Source: Mallotus nudiflorus (Eukaryota > Streptophyta > Magnoliopsida > Malpighiales > Euphorbiaceae). From it: 64,000 nucleotides of DNA. The translations under genes and the position numbers were made by a program. The stretch lies in NCBI GenBank assembly GCA_947683625.1, contig CANTUR010000047.1, forward strand, positions 4,278,001 to 4,342,000. Direction: 5' to 3'. Below the pieces are notes generated by a model. That model had not been told where the DNA came from, did not search any database, and worked only from the letters and a program-made list of their open reading frames with translations. This document shows positions 11,862 to 23,283 of the stretch, piece after piece; the first letter of the stretch is position 1, and every line of letters begins with the position of its first letter.

Positions 11862-12037
11862 AGCTCTTGCAAATCCCATCATTATGTGTTGGACTTTGTT
11901 GCAATATGCCCCCAATGTGGCTGATCCACACTTATATTCCCATGAAACTAGCTCTTGCAAATCCCTTCATCATGTGTTAGACTTTGTTGCAATATGCCCC
12001 TAGTGTGGCCGATCCACACTTATATTCCCTTGAAACT
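11862..12037. repeat. 88 bp tandem duplication within gypsy element 1 pol
   Basis: Two adjacent copies begin AGCTCTTGCAAATCCC at 11862 and 11950 and differ mainly by transitions. The unit length is not a multiple of three, so the duplication itself shifts the pol frame in the RNase H region. Confidence 0.85.
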
Positions 12038-12319
12038 TGCTTTACTATTAGTATTGAATCTCAAAAAATTTCCACATCATGGACTCCTAGCTCAACGAGA
12101 ATGTCAAGCACTATTAGCAAAGCTTCATATTTAGCCTCGTTATTAGTTTAAGGGAAATCGAGAAGGAATGACAATTTTATCTTGATCACATAGGGTGATT
12201 CCAGAACCATGCCTGCCCTTGAGCCTCATAGGGACCTTGAACTATCAAACCATACCCTCTATCCTTTGGATTCATAGAGATCTACATGTAACTCTAAAGT
12301 ATGGTGATTGGCCAAAAAA

Positions 12320-13560
12320 TCAACTAATACCTACCCGTTAATAGCTTTTTGGGGTACATACTGTAATGTGAACTCTGACAACACCACAACCTATTTACCA
12401 AGAATAGCCTTAAAAGGATGTATTTAATAATATAAGTTTGGCTAATCACCTGTACCATAGAGGAAAGTAGGTAATACTTAAGTTTGTAGCATGTGAAGTA
12501 TAGAGAAAGCTTTAGTTTCTCAATCGATGAGTACCTTGTCTCTGTGTCCATCAAGGCCTGACTGAAGTAATAGATTAATTGTTTATATCTTTCTTGCTCC
12601 CAGGCAAGCACACTACCCATAGAGGTTTCTGAGGCTGAAATGTAAAGAATTAAAGGGTCATTCATTCTAGAGGTAGCCATAACTGGTGGGTGAGTTAGGT
12701 ATGCCTTGATTTGATTAAACATGCTTATGCTTGAATGTCCATATAAAATCCTCCTTATCTTTAAGTTTCAGTAGGGGTGACCTAATTCTTAGTCGGCCTA
12801 CCATGTTAGATATAAATCTCCTGAGGTAATTTATTTAGCCAATTAACCTTTGCAATTTGGACTTAGGATGTGCAGCTTAGATGATTGCCTTAGTCTTATT
12901 AACATCTACTTCCACCCCTAACGGTGCACCAAGAATCCCTAAAAATGGGTTGCTGACACTCCAAATGCAGACTTAAGAGGGTTCATTTTTAGTAGATGGA
13001 GCCTCATTCTTTCGAATATCTACGTTAAATGTGCTAGATGTTGCTCATCGACCTTAGACTTGATGATCACATCTTCAATATAAACTTCCATGAAGTCCCT
13101 AATCAATGAATCAAAGATTTCATGCATTGCTCGTTGATAAGTTGCCCCTTCATTTTTAAGGTTGAACGACATCACCACCCACTTATAGCTTCCAAGTTCA
13201 CCAAGACATCTAATGGTTGTCTTACTTACATCAATCTCTTTAATTTTTATCTAATTATAGCCTGAGTGTTTGTCTATAACACTGAGTATATAGTGGTCCG
13301 ATGCAACATTAATTAGCATGTCAGCCATGGGCATAGGATATGTGTCCTTAGGAGTTATAAGGTTTAAATTTCTAAAATCAAGACACACCATGATCTTGTC
13401 ATTCTTCTTTACCACAGGAACTATGTTAGATAACCATTGAGTGTATTATGCTTTTTGAATGAACTTTGCCTCAGTGAGCCTCTTGATTTCATCAACAACT
13501 AGCTTCTCCACATCTCTAGACATTCATCTATAAGGCTGGATATGAGGTTAATAATTTAAT
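12320..13560 (-). pseudogene. Reverse transcriptase and RNase H of gypsy element 1
   Basis: On the minus strand RT blocks can be followed from a VVKKNDKIMVCLDFRNLN-like segment near 13400, through PKDTYPMPMAD and GELGSYKW, to the catalytic motif. The family motif YxDD reads YIED here (VYIEDVIIKS near 13070), so one catalytic aspartate is changed. The RT-RNase H connection is the open frame at 12324-12722 (DPLILYISASETSMGSVLAW), typical of Ty3/gypsy. These enzymes copy element RNA into cDNA and remove the RNA strand. Stops are mostly TAG and TAA. Another short duplication (25 bp, 13721-13770) lies just upstream. Confidence 0.85.
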
Positions 13561-14129
13561 TTGATAGGCAAATTATGCTCTACTAAATGTCAGTCTAAAC
13601 TAAACATCTCTTTGTATGTCCAATCAAAACTTTCCCTATACCTAGTCATCAATTGCACTAGTTTTTCTTCAAATACAAGACTGAGCTTGGAATTAATGTA
13701 GATTAGTCATTTATCATCCTTAGTCCCTAGGTTGATCTCTTTAGGTAGTCCCTAGGTTGATCTCTTTAGGCATATCTGGAGTTTGAATAAGGTTATCCCT
13801 TAATTTGTTGGCAGGACTGTGCATATCCCCTATCTTTAATCGACTAATGAGATCCTACTCTTATTCCTTAAAAATGTATTCAGCCGATTGGACTTGCCTA
13901 CTATCTGAAGAGGCTGGCAACATCATTATTATCATTAGTAATAATGGATCAGCCTAGTTCTCCTACTGCTACTACTGATGGCCGATCCAAAATAATGTTT
14001 GGCTTGGTACATTTCCTTAAAGTTATGAAATAAGGCAAATACATCATGGCCTCTGCATGAAAGGCCTCTTCTCCAAATTGGTTAGGATCCCTATAGATGA
14101 CTTGTACATCTCCTTTGAGTCTCTATATG

Positions 14130-14440
14130 AATAACATCTAGTTCAATGATGAGGGGACACGGGCATTGGAGTGCTCCAATCTCTGCCAAAGAGCACATTA
14201 TAGTTGGTCTTCACTTCCATTACAAAGAAACCCCCATGCAATTCATGTTTTCCTACTTTAACATTAAGCATGATGTAACCTTTAGTAGCCTGATCATTCC
14301 CTATGAAATTAATCATTATAGCATCAATATTCTCTATATCTTTTATCTCTAGATCGATTTTCTTAAGGGTACATAATGGCAGAATGTTAACTCCTGTGCC
14401 ATTGTCAACTAAAACCCTTCTTATTTTAACTCTATTGAAA
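14130..14440 (-). pseudogene. Aspartic protease region of gypsy element 1
   Basis: A minus-strand segment reads VLVDNGTGVNILPL followed by a hydrophobic beta-rich stretch ending NVLFGRDW. That is the retropepsin layout, with the active-site triad D-S/T-G replaced by D-N-G. The enzyme would process Gag-Pol. It lies between gag and RT as expected for gypsy elements. The plus-strand open frame at 14146-14352 is its shadow. Confidence 0.7.
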
Positions 14441-15899
14441 TTAGCCTTGATATAGAATGGTCGAATATGTCATGTCATGAGAGGATAAGACTATGTGATG
14501 GTTAGGGATGCCCTATGTCCTTTATCCAATTCATAATCATCAGGGGTGATTATTTCCCATCCAATGTGGACCTCTAGCCAGAATTTAGTTAGAACTCATT
14601 AGGTAGGGTGACCACGTTGATGTTGGAGCCCGTTATATCTCCCTTTAGCCATGGTGGGGGTAGTGGCCCATCCTTAATTTCCCCTCTTTGGCAGACCAAT
14701 ACCATTGCACCTTCCCTTTTCTTTTATCCTCTTTGTGAAGATTAAAGTTCAAATAAGGTTTCTTTTAAGGGTCAATCTTCCCACCATACATTTTATAAAC
14801 CACCTTTTCTTTGTCATCGGCACCTTTTTCTTTTGTTCCCTCTCTTTGGGAGTTTTTTCCTTCTCAATGATTTCTTTCTTCCCTTTCTATTTCTTATAGC
14901 CTTCTTTAAGCTGAACTCCTAAAGGTTGTAGGTTCATAATTTTGTTGGGCTGATTGGCAAAGCCTTTACATTCTCCTTTTTTTTATATGTTTGGTTATGC
15001 TGAACCTTCCATCCCGATCAGGGTACTACACTCTCTTGTAGACATCAGTCTTAGGCTTATGCTTTTGCCATTCCTTTATAACTTTTGGCATTTGGCCAAT
15101 TAGGTGAATGGCCTTAATTTATTTATGGAATCCTGCTCTACTTATTCCTTAGTCTTAGCCTCTTTAGCTAGTGGGATCAGCTTTTATTACTAGCCAAGGT
15201 TATTACCTTAGTTTCATGTCTTAACTGATTGAGGATCCTTATTAGTCTTGCCTTACATGCTTTGGCGATCTGCTACATTTCCTAGAGGTGTATTTAAAGG
15301 AGTGTTGGCATGTTAGGAAAGTGACCTCCTCTTAATTAGTAAAGGTAATTTCCCTATTCACCTTTGAGCTCCCTTATTCCTCTTCCCTTAGGATTGTCAA
15401 TTCCAATATAACTCTAGGCCGATCAGGGTTCTGTGGTTCTTCTTTGCCTAGGCTAAGAACCTTTACCTCCTTGATGAAGACCATATTGCATGTTATTTTA
15501 GGTAATAACATGTTAATAGTTTGAGACTTCACTTTGCTTGGGGAAAGTAGCTTTCTATCATTAATAGCCTTTCAAATCACATTTCTAAAAATGACACAAT
15601 TGTTAGTAGTATGTCTCAAGGAATTATGCCATTTAGAATACTCTTTGCTAGCTCGATCCTCTAAGGGATGACATGGCCATCAATAATTTTTATTTGGCTA
15701 TCTTTAATTAAAGCATCAATATTTCATCGGCCTTAGTTAGATCAAAGGAATACTCATTGGCTATTTGATTTTCCTTGGTGTTTTTCTTCTTTTCTCTTAT
15801 AATAGTCGGCCTTTTCAAAGTCTGACATTCGCTAGGTTTAGTCCCCACATATTTGGCCACATTTATGGCCTTATCATTAGAATCAGTCTCAAACTCCTC
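14441..15899 (-). other. Degenerate gag-protease linker of gypsy element 1
   Basis: This is minus-strand sequence between the recognisable Gag domain and protease. It should hold the nucleocapsid and linker, but I could not identify a clear zinc knuckle. The plus-strand open frame at 14705-14899 is low-complexity and is rejected as a gene. Confidence 0.4.
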
Positions 15900-17244
15900 A
15901 TTAATGGTTGATACTTAAAGGGGGTCCTAATAATAAGTTCCTTTGGAAGAAGACCTTTTTTGGTCTTTTTCTTTAAGCAACCTTTCATAGTTGGCAGCCT
16001 AAGTGGTTAACTCAGATAGGTCCATAGAGTGGTGACCTTCAAAGTGCTCCCTCATTAGATAGTTAAGTCCCCTGACTACCATGGGGATGCATTCGACCTC
16101 AATAATGATCAAATGACATTGAGTCCTAAGCTTGTGGAACCTCGTTACGTATTATTTTAAGGACTCTCATAATAACTAAGAGATCTTGGCTAGATCGGCA
16201 AACAAAATATCAGGCCTAGCCCTGCAAAATTCCATATGGAACGTTTCCTCTAGATCTTTCTAATTACTGATAGAATTAAAGGGTAACTATGTGTACCAGG
16301 TGAAGGCCGATTTGGTTAAGGAATTGCTAAAGAGTCTCAGCCTCTAAAAGTCATAGGTCGACATCTCCCCACATTGTACTATAAATTGGGCAACATGTTT
16401 GATTGAATATTGATGTTTTACTTCCCCCAAAAATAGTAAAAACTCGGGCACTTTACATCCCTTAGGAGATGAATGCAGTTTATCTATCCAATTAGGAAAA
16501 TTGGATTTATTATACATTGGCTTATAAATAGGTTTAAAATCTATTCCTATTTTCTCTAACATGTCTCTTAATAAACTTTGATTAGTCAATGTGTCCAATA
16601 CTCATACTTATAATCACCAGCATTATACTATGCATTATTACTGTATGGATTTGTGTCCTAGCTTGAGGTCAATGTTATCACTTGGCCTTACTCAATATAA
16701 ATGAATATAGTACCAACTCGATTAAAGTTATAACCCATTGCCCGACCTTGATAACTATTATCATTATAGTTAGAAGATTAGGCTTGGTAATTTTGTTCAT
16801 TATCATCAGGCCTTCTCATTAAACGTCCATTACCATATTGCAAATGACTACCACTAGGTCTATTAGTGTCTAAGGAATACCTAAAGAGCTCAATGTTTTG
16901 TTTACCTCAAGAATAGATGCCATGCGATGCATGTTGACATTCATCTCCTCTAGCTACTTCTAGGATTGTATATGGAGTGATTCGTTTCTCTCCAGAATTG
17001 GCCTTAAGGCCATTGACAGTCATTTGATAAGGTCATTGAAAAGAGTATGGTTCTCCCTCGACACTTCATCCCTAAGGAAGTCCACGTCTTCCTTGTTAAG
17101 AATGGGCTATCTCCTAGGTGGTAGAGCATGATTATACTCGTCCTTAGTATCCCTAGATTCATGTCAGCCATGTTCATGAACATGACCGTTTGATGCATTG
17201 ATTTTATTATTCAATGCAGTCCTCTCGTTGGATTTGCTCGCCAT
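15900..17244 (-). pseudogene. gag of gypsy element 1
   Basis: The minus-strand start is the ATG at 17244-17242 (MASKSNERTALNNK), shortly after the primer-binding site. The retrotransposon-Gag domain is recognisable at 16000-16600. It has WIDKLHSSPKGCKVPEF, a VAQF segment, SLTKSAFTWYT, WKDLEETFHMEFCRARPD and a final YERLLKEKDQK. This matches the capsid-like Gag of Tat/Retand gypsy elements, which packages the RNA. The best open piece is 16344-16598. Several TAG and TAA stops interrupt the frame. Confidence 0.8.
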
Positions 17245-17284
17245 TGTGTTAGTTTTCTATGATCTCATTTATATAGGCATACGA

Positions 17285-17304
17285 GAGTCCTACTGGGAAT
17301 GCCA
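17285..17304 (-). other. Primer-binding site of gypsy element 1
   Basis: The minus strand reads TGGCATTCCCAGTAGGACTC six bases after the LTR end. It resembles the TGGCACGCC...GTGGGACT type of plant gypsy primer sites with C-to-T and G-to-A changes. It fixes the element orientation as minus. Confidence 0.65.
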
Positions 17305-17310
17305 AAAAGA

Positions 17311-17572
17311 TGTTCGGCCTAAAAAATAATGAGAAACGACCCAATCACCTTTTAAATGTTTAAAATGGGTCCATGCAAGCTTTTTACAATATCATAGAAG
17401 ATGGGTTGAAGAACAAAGGTTTTATGACCAGCTTGGGGTGGTGACAAGAACAAGAAATAGGTTTTTGACCCTTTTAACCTAAATGAAATTAATCAATTAG
17501 GAGGCTTGCTTCACTATAAAGCTTGATCACTAGGATTAAAAATAAAAATAGACACTGAGTCTTGAAGGAAAT
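17311..17572 (-). repeat. 5' LTR of gypsy element 1, left part
   Basis: This portion matches 5738-5990 (shared TAACATAGAAGATGAGTTGAAG-like stretch). It ends at GAAAT, the target duplicated by element C. The rest of the LTR resumes at 26984. Confidence 0.85.
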
Positions 17573-19499
17573 TGTGAAAACCTAAATTTCTATAAATTAA
17601 ATTTTGAGATATGTAGTATTAATAACTATTTTTATTCTCTATTATTATATTAAATTGTGTGATATTTGATTTTAGTCGAATTAAATTTAACTTTTGAGGT
17701 TGAATATTATTTTAATATTATTAATCTAATTTAGTATTAATTTAGTGTATTTGTGTACACTTTAATATATATATTTATGGTTAGAATAATTGGGAGTAAT
17801 ATTTTAATTTAATATACTATATTATTTTTATTTTATGCTTTTAATAATAATAAAAAATTTCTTTTCCTCCCTTCCTTTTCTTTTCCTTTCTTCTCCTTCT
17901 CTTCTTTCCCTCCATCCTTTCTCTTCTCTTCCGCGTGAAACTAGCAAGCAACACCGCCATCCACTGCCATCGCTCCAGCATGTCGTGTCACCACTAGACA
18001 ATGCCCTCGCCATTGCCAATAGCTATAGCAGTCGCCGAAGTCCTATCTCCCCTTCATTCCTTCAGTGCTGGAAATTGAGGGAACAGGTGGGTACCTTTTC
18101 TAGTAAGCTCTCAGGCCAAATGTGGGCTTGAATGAATGCTCTCAACCCAGTCCTTGATAATCCTCAATCAATTTTGAGAAATTTAACCGATAACAACTCC
18201 AATTTCGCAAAATTTAAATTTGGGTATTTTTATTAAATTATGAAATTGAAGGTCAATTTAATTTTATTTGATGTTAGTTATTTAGGACTAATTATTACAT
18301 GTATTGTAAGGTTTTAAAAAATTATTTTTGTGAATTTTTAGAAATTTTAAATAAATTTTGTTATTGAATTTTATTAAAATTATGTACCGAATTTTTATTA
18401 CAAATTTCCAAATGTTTATGTCAAAAATGAATTTTTGAGAAATTAGCATAAATTAGTAAATTTTATGTTTTAATTGAAATTATGGTGAATTATGATGTTT
18501 TGGATAATTTTTGAGAAATAAATGATATTAAAATAATTTTTATGAATTAATTTCAATTTTTAGCTAATTATTAGAAATTATCGGAATAATATCCAAATAA
18601 AATTGTATTTATGATTCTTAAAATTTAAATGAGTTTTCAGTTGCTTAATTATATAATTGAATAATTTAAATGATTATTAGTAATTAAATGCTATTTAATT
18701 TCAAAAATGAGAATAAGGGCTTTATTAACATAATTTAATTTTTAATGTAGATTTTATTAATTATTTTGTAAATAAATGTCTTTTATGCTTTATTTGTGTA
18801 AATAAATTAATTTTGGTATTTAAATGGAATTTTATTGATATAAATTGTGATTTGTGAAATTGGTTCTCAATTGGGTATAAATTGTAGTTCAGCGGCTCAA
18901 CCCGAGATTTGGAATTGTTACTGGTATTTGATGTATTTTGTTGTGCAAGGTTGGCTCTACTTTTGTAGAGAAATGTCTATTTTATAGAGGAGACTACTGT
19001 AATATCCCGTGTTTTTAAAGCATTTTTACACAGTACCGGGATATGCAGAGTTAATGATTTCTGTATTTTATATGATATTTTTACGAGTTGATATGTATTT
19101 TAGACCTATTTTAATTACTGTGTTTTATATACAGTGTTTTACGTAAAATTTTCCCGGGACTTGCATTTTCGGGGAAATTTTCACGTAAACAATGTATTAT
19201 TAATTATTTTAAATGTATTTACGGACTTGCATGAACTCATACATATTTTTAAACTATTAAATAAAGTCGGTGTGTGTATATTTATTTAATTAGGGTTTAT
19301 TATTTCCCTAATATTTTATTAAGTATTTAATTGTTTTAATTGTTATTTAATTAATTTTATTTGGTAAAAATTATTAAAATATTAATATTTTTATGTGTGT
19401 GGTGCATATTTGATGTGTGTAATTTAATATTATTTTAATATATAGTATAAAGTATATATATATACATATATACATCAAAAATCAAAAATTTTTGGAAAA

Positions 19500-19800
19500 T
19501 TACCAAACTGCCCCCGAGCTTCCTTCTTCTTCTTCTTCTTCTTCTTCTTCTCCTTCCCGCGCCCGACGACCACCACCCACCTCCACCGTCTGCAACTGCC
19601 GTTCCTTCACCGTCGGTGTGCCTCTCGGCTTGCCACCGTCGCCTCCAGCCGTTCCCCGCCGCCAGTAGCCCCCTTTCCCGACGAGTTTGGCCGGAATTAA
19701 CTTAGGAGGCCGAAAGTCGAGCTACCGCCGTTTCTCCCTCCTCCGGCCACCGTTTTTGACATCGCCGGTCTCTTTCTTCTCCTTGAGCTCCGGTGAGTGT
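19500..19800 (+). promoter_or_regulatory. GC-rich leader-like block with splice donor in element A
   Basis: A sharply GC-rich, pyrimidine-led island lies in otherwise AT-rich DNA. It runs from a CTTCTT tract to GAGCTCCGGTGAGTGT at 19787. Element B has the equivalent at 23795-24060, ending GAGCTCCGGTGAGTCC. The shared CCGGTGAGT looks like a donor, and TATA-like runs (TATATATATACATATATACAT) lie about 50 bases upstream of the island in A. The block reads as a transcribed LTR leader on the plus strand. This is inference. Confidence 0.45.
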
Positions 19801-21327
19801 GATTCTAGCTTTGGTTTGAGCTAAAATGGTCTAGAATTGCTTAGTTTTCGATTTGTAAATTTCGGCCTATTAGGGTTTTCGATTTTTTTTTGAGCTTCGA
19901 ATTGGATGATTCATGGAAACTTCCTTCACAAATGTTGTTCCTAGTAGCTTAATCTACATGTATGATTTTTTGTAGAATTTTTGGAGATTGTTTGGATTTT
20001 TGGGTATTTTTGAATATTTTAATATTATTTTCTAATTTTCGGAAATTAATTATTTAAATTATGAAATTGGAGTTTATGGTTGAATTGGGTGATGAAATGA
20101 ATTATAGGAATTTATTTGGAATTTTTATGAATTTCTAAGTATTTATTTTTAATTATTGAAGTTTAGGTGATTTTGGAAAATTAGGTTAATTGTGTTTTAA
20201 ATTGAATTTAATTGGTTAATTGAGTTTAAATATTGATATTATTGATAAATATGTTGAGAAAATTAATTTTAGATAATTGTATGCTTTTTGGTGAATTTTT
20301 GAAGTAATTTAGGTATATTTATATATATAAGGGTATTTTGGTAATTTTACCCTAAATTGTCTAAAAATGTAATTTAATTGGTTTTAATATTTATTTAAGG
20401 TATAAAAATGATTTCTACAAAATATTTGGTATTTTTAACTAATTAAAACTATTTTTCGTGAATTATTTTCAATTATATATATAATATACGGTTTTTCTAA
20501 TAAAATGAGTTTTAATCGGTTTTTATAGTGTTTCAAGGTCAATTATGTAATTTTTATTTATAAAATGTATTTCTGTGATTTAAAGATATTTTTGTTATAT
20601 CTGGAATCATTCTGCGTTTGTGGACCCCGGTCGGTGGACTGTAGTTTGGAGTCCGACCGTGGGATTTTGATTGTGTTGAGCTTGTATTTCGAAGTGTATT
20701 TTCTTTGCAGGGTCGGCTCTACTCTTTTGAGTAGAGAGATGTCCGTTTTACAGGGGAGGTTCTGCCGAATTTTCGGTAGAATTCTCGTAAAACGTGATGT
20801 CCAGTCGAACCCTAATTCTGTTTCCGTATTTTAATACTCTAGATTGAATTCTAGGATTTCTGTTAGGTTTATTCTAATGTCGGTTATTTATTGGTTGTTT
20901 AGTTGCGCCGAGACCGAGGGCTAGTGGACCAGGCCCATCGGACCTGTCTCGTGGAGCGCATTAGGTGAGTTACTATATTATATATATATGCTTAGGATGC
21001 ATGATTTAGAAAATGCATGTTTTATTTTGACTGAATATGCATAAATAATGTGATTTATATTCAAGTATATTTTTGGTATATAATAAATTATATACATGTT
21101 TTATTAATAAAATATATTTAAAATGTTTTTAAATATATTTTTAGTTTAATTCATGATTTGATTGGATTTATTTGACATATATATACTCAAAATATACCTG
21201 GTTTATGTTTGGTATATTTCCGGTATATATATGGTTTAATTTGTTATTTCATTTATATTCATGCATCATTTATTTTTGTGAATGAATGATTTTTATTATT
21301 AATGAAGGATATCAATAGAACGTGCTA

Positions 21328-21549
21328 CCTAGTGGGCAGCACTAGGACCGAGTACGTACCGGTACGCCTATAGCTTTAGGCTATGTTACTAACTATTTGT
21401 GGATATTGATTTGATTATGATTATTTGATATGTGTGAGATGTGATTTGGGTGTGATTGCTGGAGCTCGGTTGACCAAGTGTCTCGGGGCCAATCACACTG
21501 GCAGTCAGACTGCTGGAGCTCGGTTGACTTAGTGTCTCGGGGCCAGTCT
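21328..21549 (+). other. Hairpin module cluster in element A
   Basis: Three predicted stem-loops lie in order. The first pairs CCTAGTG (21328-21334) with CACTAGG (21340-21346). The second pairs GTGATTG (21452-21458) with CAATCAC (21490-21496). The third pairs AGACTG (21507-21512) with CAGTCT (21544-21549). The last two enclose a repeated core, AGCTCGGTTGAC then TCTCGGGGCC. A 12 bp palindrome CGTACCGGTACG lies between the first and second. Equivalents occur in B (25734-25954), C (22713-22929) and D (61500-61629). Confidence 0.6.
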
Positions 21550-22712
21550 ACTGTCCAAATGGATTAAGTGGATATATTTGGAATAAGTGAGCCTGTATGA
21601 CCAGAGTGTTGTTTAACACTAATTCTGAGGTTGCGATATTCTAGGGTTCTATGTGATCCTTCATAAAAGATGATTTTCAGATAAAATATATAAAAATAAT
21701 TTTTCTGCATCCGTATGAATTGCCTGTATATATACATATTAGACATGTATTATTGACTGTATGCATAGTCATTTAGAGTGTGTATATATATATTATAGTA
21801 ATTCACTCAGTGAGGTCTGACTCCCCTCCGTTGACTATTTTTCAGGAGAGTCAACTTCTTCAGACCTCAGTAGCAGGTCGATACGCCGGATTTCTTCCGC
21901 CCCGGCTTCTTTATGTAAATTGTCTACTTGAGTCTTATTTATTTTATCTAGACACTGCAGTAGTTGTGAATCACAGTATTGGATTTCATGTATTTTATTT
22001 TAAAGGAGATATATTATGTTAAAACTGGATTGTATTAAAAAGATTTTATGTATGAGATGAGATTTTTATTTATATCCAGTTGATATGGATAATATTATGA
22101 TATTATGATTTTTATTTTCCGCTGCATATTATATTGTTACTGTTATGATGGCATGATTTATTTATTTTTAGGCTTGCTACGGGTTCCGGATTCGAAAGAA
22201 TTCCCGTTCCCTAGCGCCGGTCATGGCCCCTGTTTTGGGTCGTGACAACTCTATCGAATTTTCAATAGATTTCTTATAAAACGTAACATCGGGTTGATTT
22301 TTAGTAGAGTCGTATTTTAATAGAGTTTTTCTTTAAAAATCTACAATTTATAGGATTTCCATTTTTAATTATTCATTTTCTTTAGTCATGCCTTTAGTTG
22401 AGTCGACAGGTTGAGGTCAAACGCAATTGCGCATAGGAGCACATTCAACCTGTAAGTTAATAACTAAACTATGTATAGAATAATTACATTAAAAATAATT
22501 TTATTGATTTTTATAAAAAGGAGAATTTATTAAAGAATTATATTATTATAAGAATATCTATTTAAATTAAATTCTTCTATTATTGCTAGTTATATTGGCA
22601 TGTTTATGTTAAATTTTCACATGATTAGTTAGTTTTATTTCTATTTTATTTTATTGTAATCTTCCTTTTTTTTATTTATTTATTTTAAAACAAACTACAG
22701 TAGAACATGCTA

Positions 22713-22929
22713 CCTGATGGGTTTCATCAGGACCGTGTGCACACTGGTAGGATTGAGAGTGAGTGTTGAAAGTTTTGTGGCTTGGTGATACTTTGCTCTC
22801 GGGTGTGATTTATATATTATTGGGGCTGGTAGCTCAATGGCTTTGCTTTTAGGAACCGTCAATAAATATTGGTTTAAGTGAATTGATTATGGCTGGTAGC
22901 TCGGTTGATGTTTTGCTCTCGATAACCAG
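22713..22929 (+). other. Hairpin module cluster in element C
   Basis: CCTGATG (22713-22719) pairs with CATCAGG (22725-22731) across GGTTT. Compared with A, B and D, two base pairs in this stem are exchanged in both arms. CTGGT (22893-22897) pairs with ACCAG (22925-22929) around AGCTCGGTTGA and TCTCG. The arms differ from those of the other elements while the enclosed core is kept. Confidence 0.55.
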
Positions 22930-23283
22930 TAGTCTTTGGATACTAAGAAAGTCATAAGGCTATGAGAATTGTGGACTAAGGTTCTACCTAATTTTCTTAT
23001 AACAATGATTTAAGGAAACTCATTATATTTTTTTATAATATTTAATGAGTTTTAAATATCTTATTTCGGTAAAGAGGATTTCAATAAAATTAAATGGTTT
23101 AAATTTTATATCTTTATAAATATATTTTTAAAGGAAATTTTTATACTATATACATTTCTTTTATTAACTTACTTAGTGAGTTTTGACTCCCCTCAATTAT
23201 TTTTCAGAATCTCGGGAGTCACATTTTCAGTCAGTCTACTTTATGCTAAGTTTCCTTTTCTACGGCTATTTTATGTAGGTTTA

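Larger units (their letters stand above)
18998..22247. mobile_element. Element A: 3.25 kb solo-LTR-like repeat
   Basis: A begins TGTAATATCCCG and ends GGGTCGTGACA. Its flanks are ACTAC and ACTCT, a partial target duplication. It interrupts element C exactly where the C sequence continues (AGAGGAGACT...TCGAATTTTC). Over its full length it is co-linear with element B. It has no RT, primer-binding site or polypurine tract, which fits a solo LTR left by recombination between two LTRs. A large non-autonomous element is the alternative. It holds a GC-rich block (19500-19800), a (TTC)n run at 19523-19552 and hairpin modules at 21328-21549. Confidence 0.8.

Noticed and set aside
17835..18131. 98-codon open frame rich in S, P and L
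   Set aside because: It is the pyrimidine- and GC-rich leader block of element C, homologous to non-coding blocks in A and B; the frame is not conserved.
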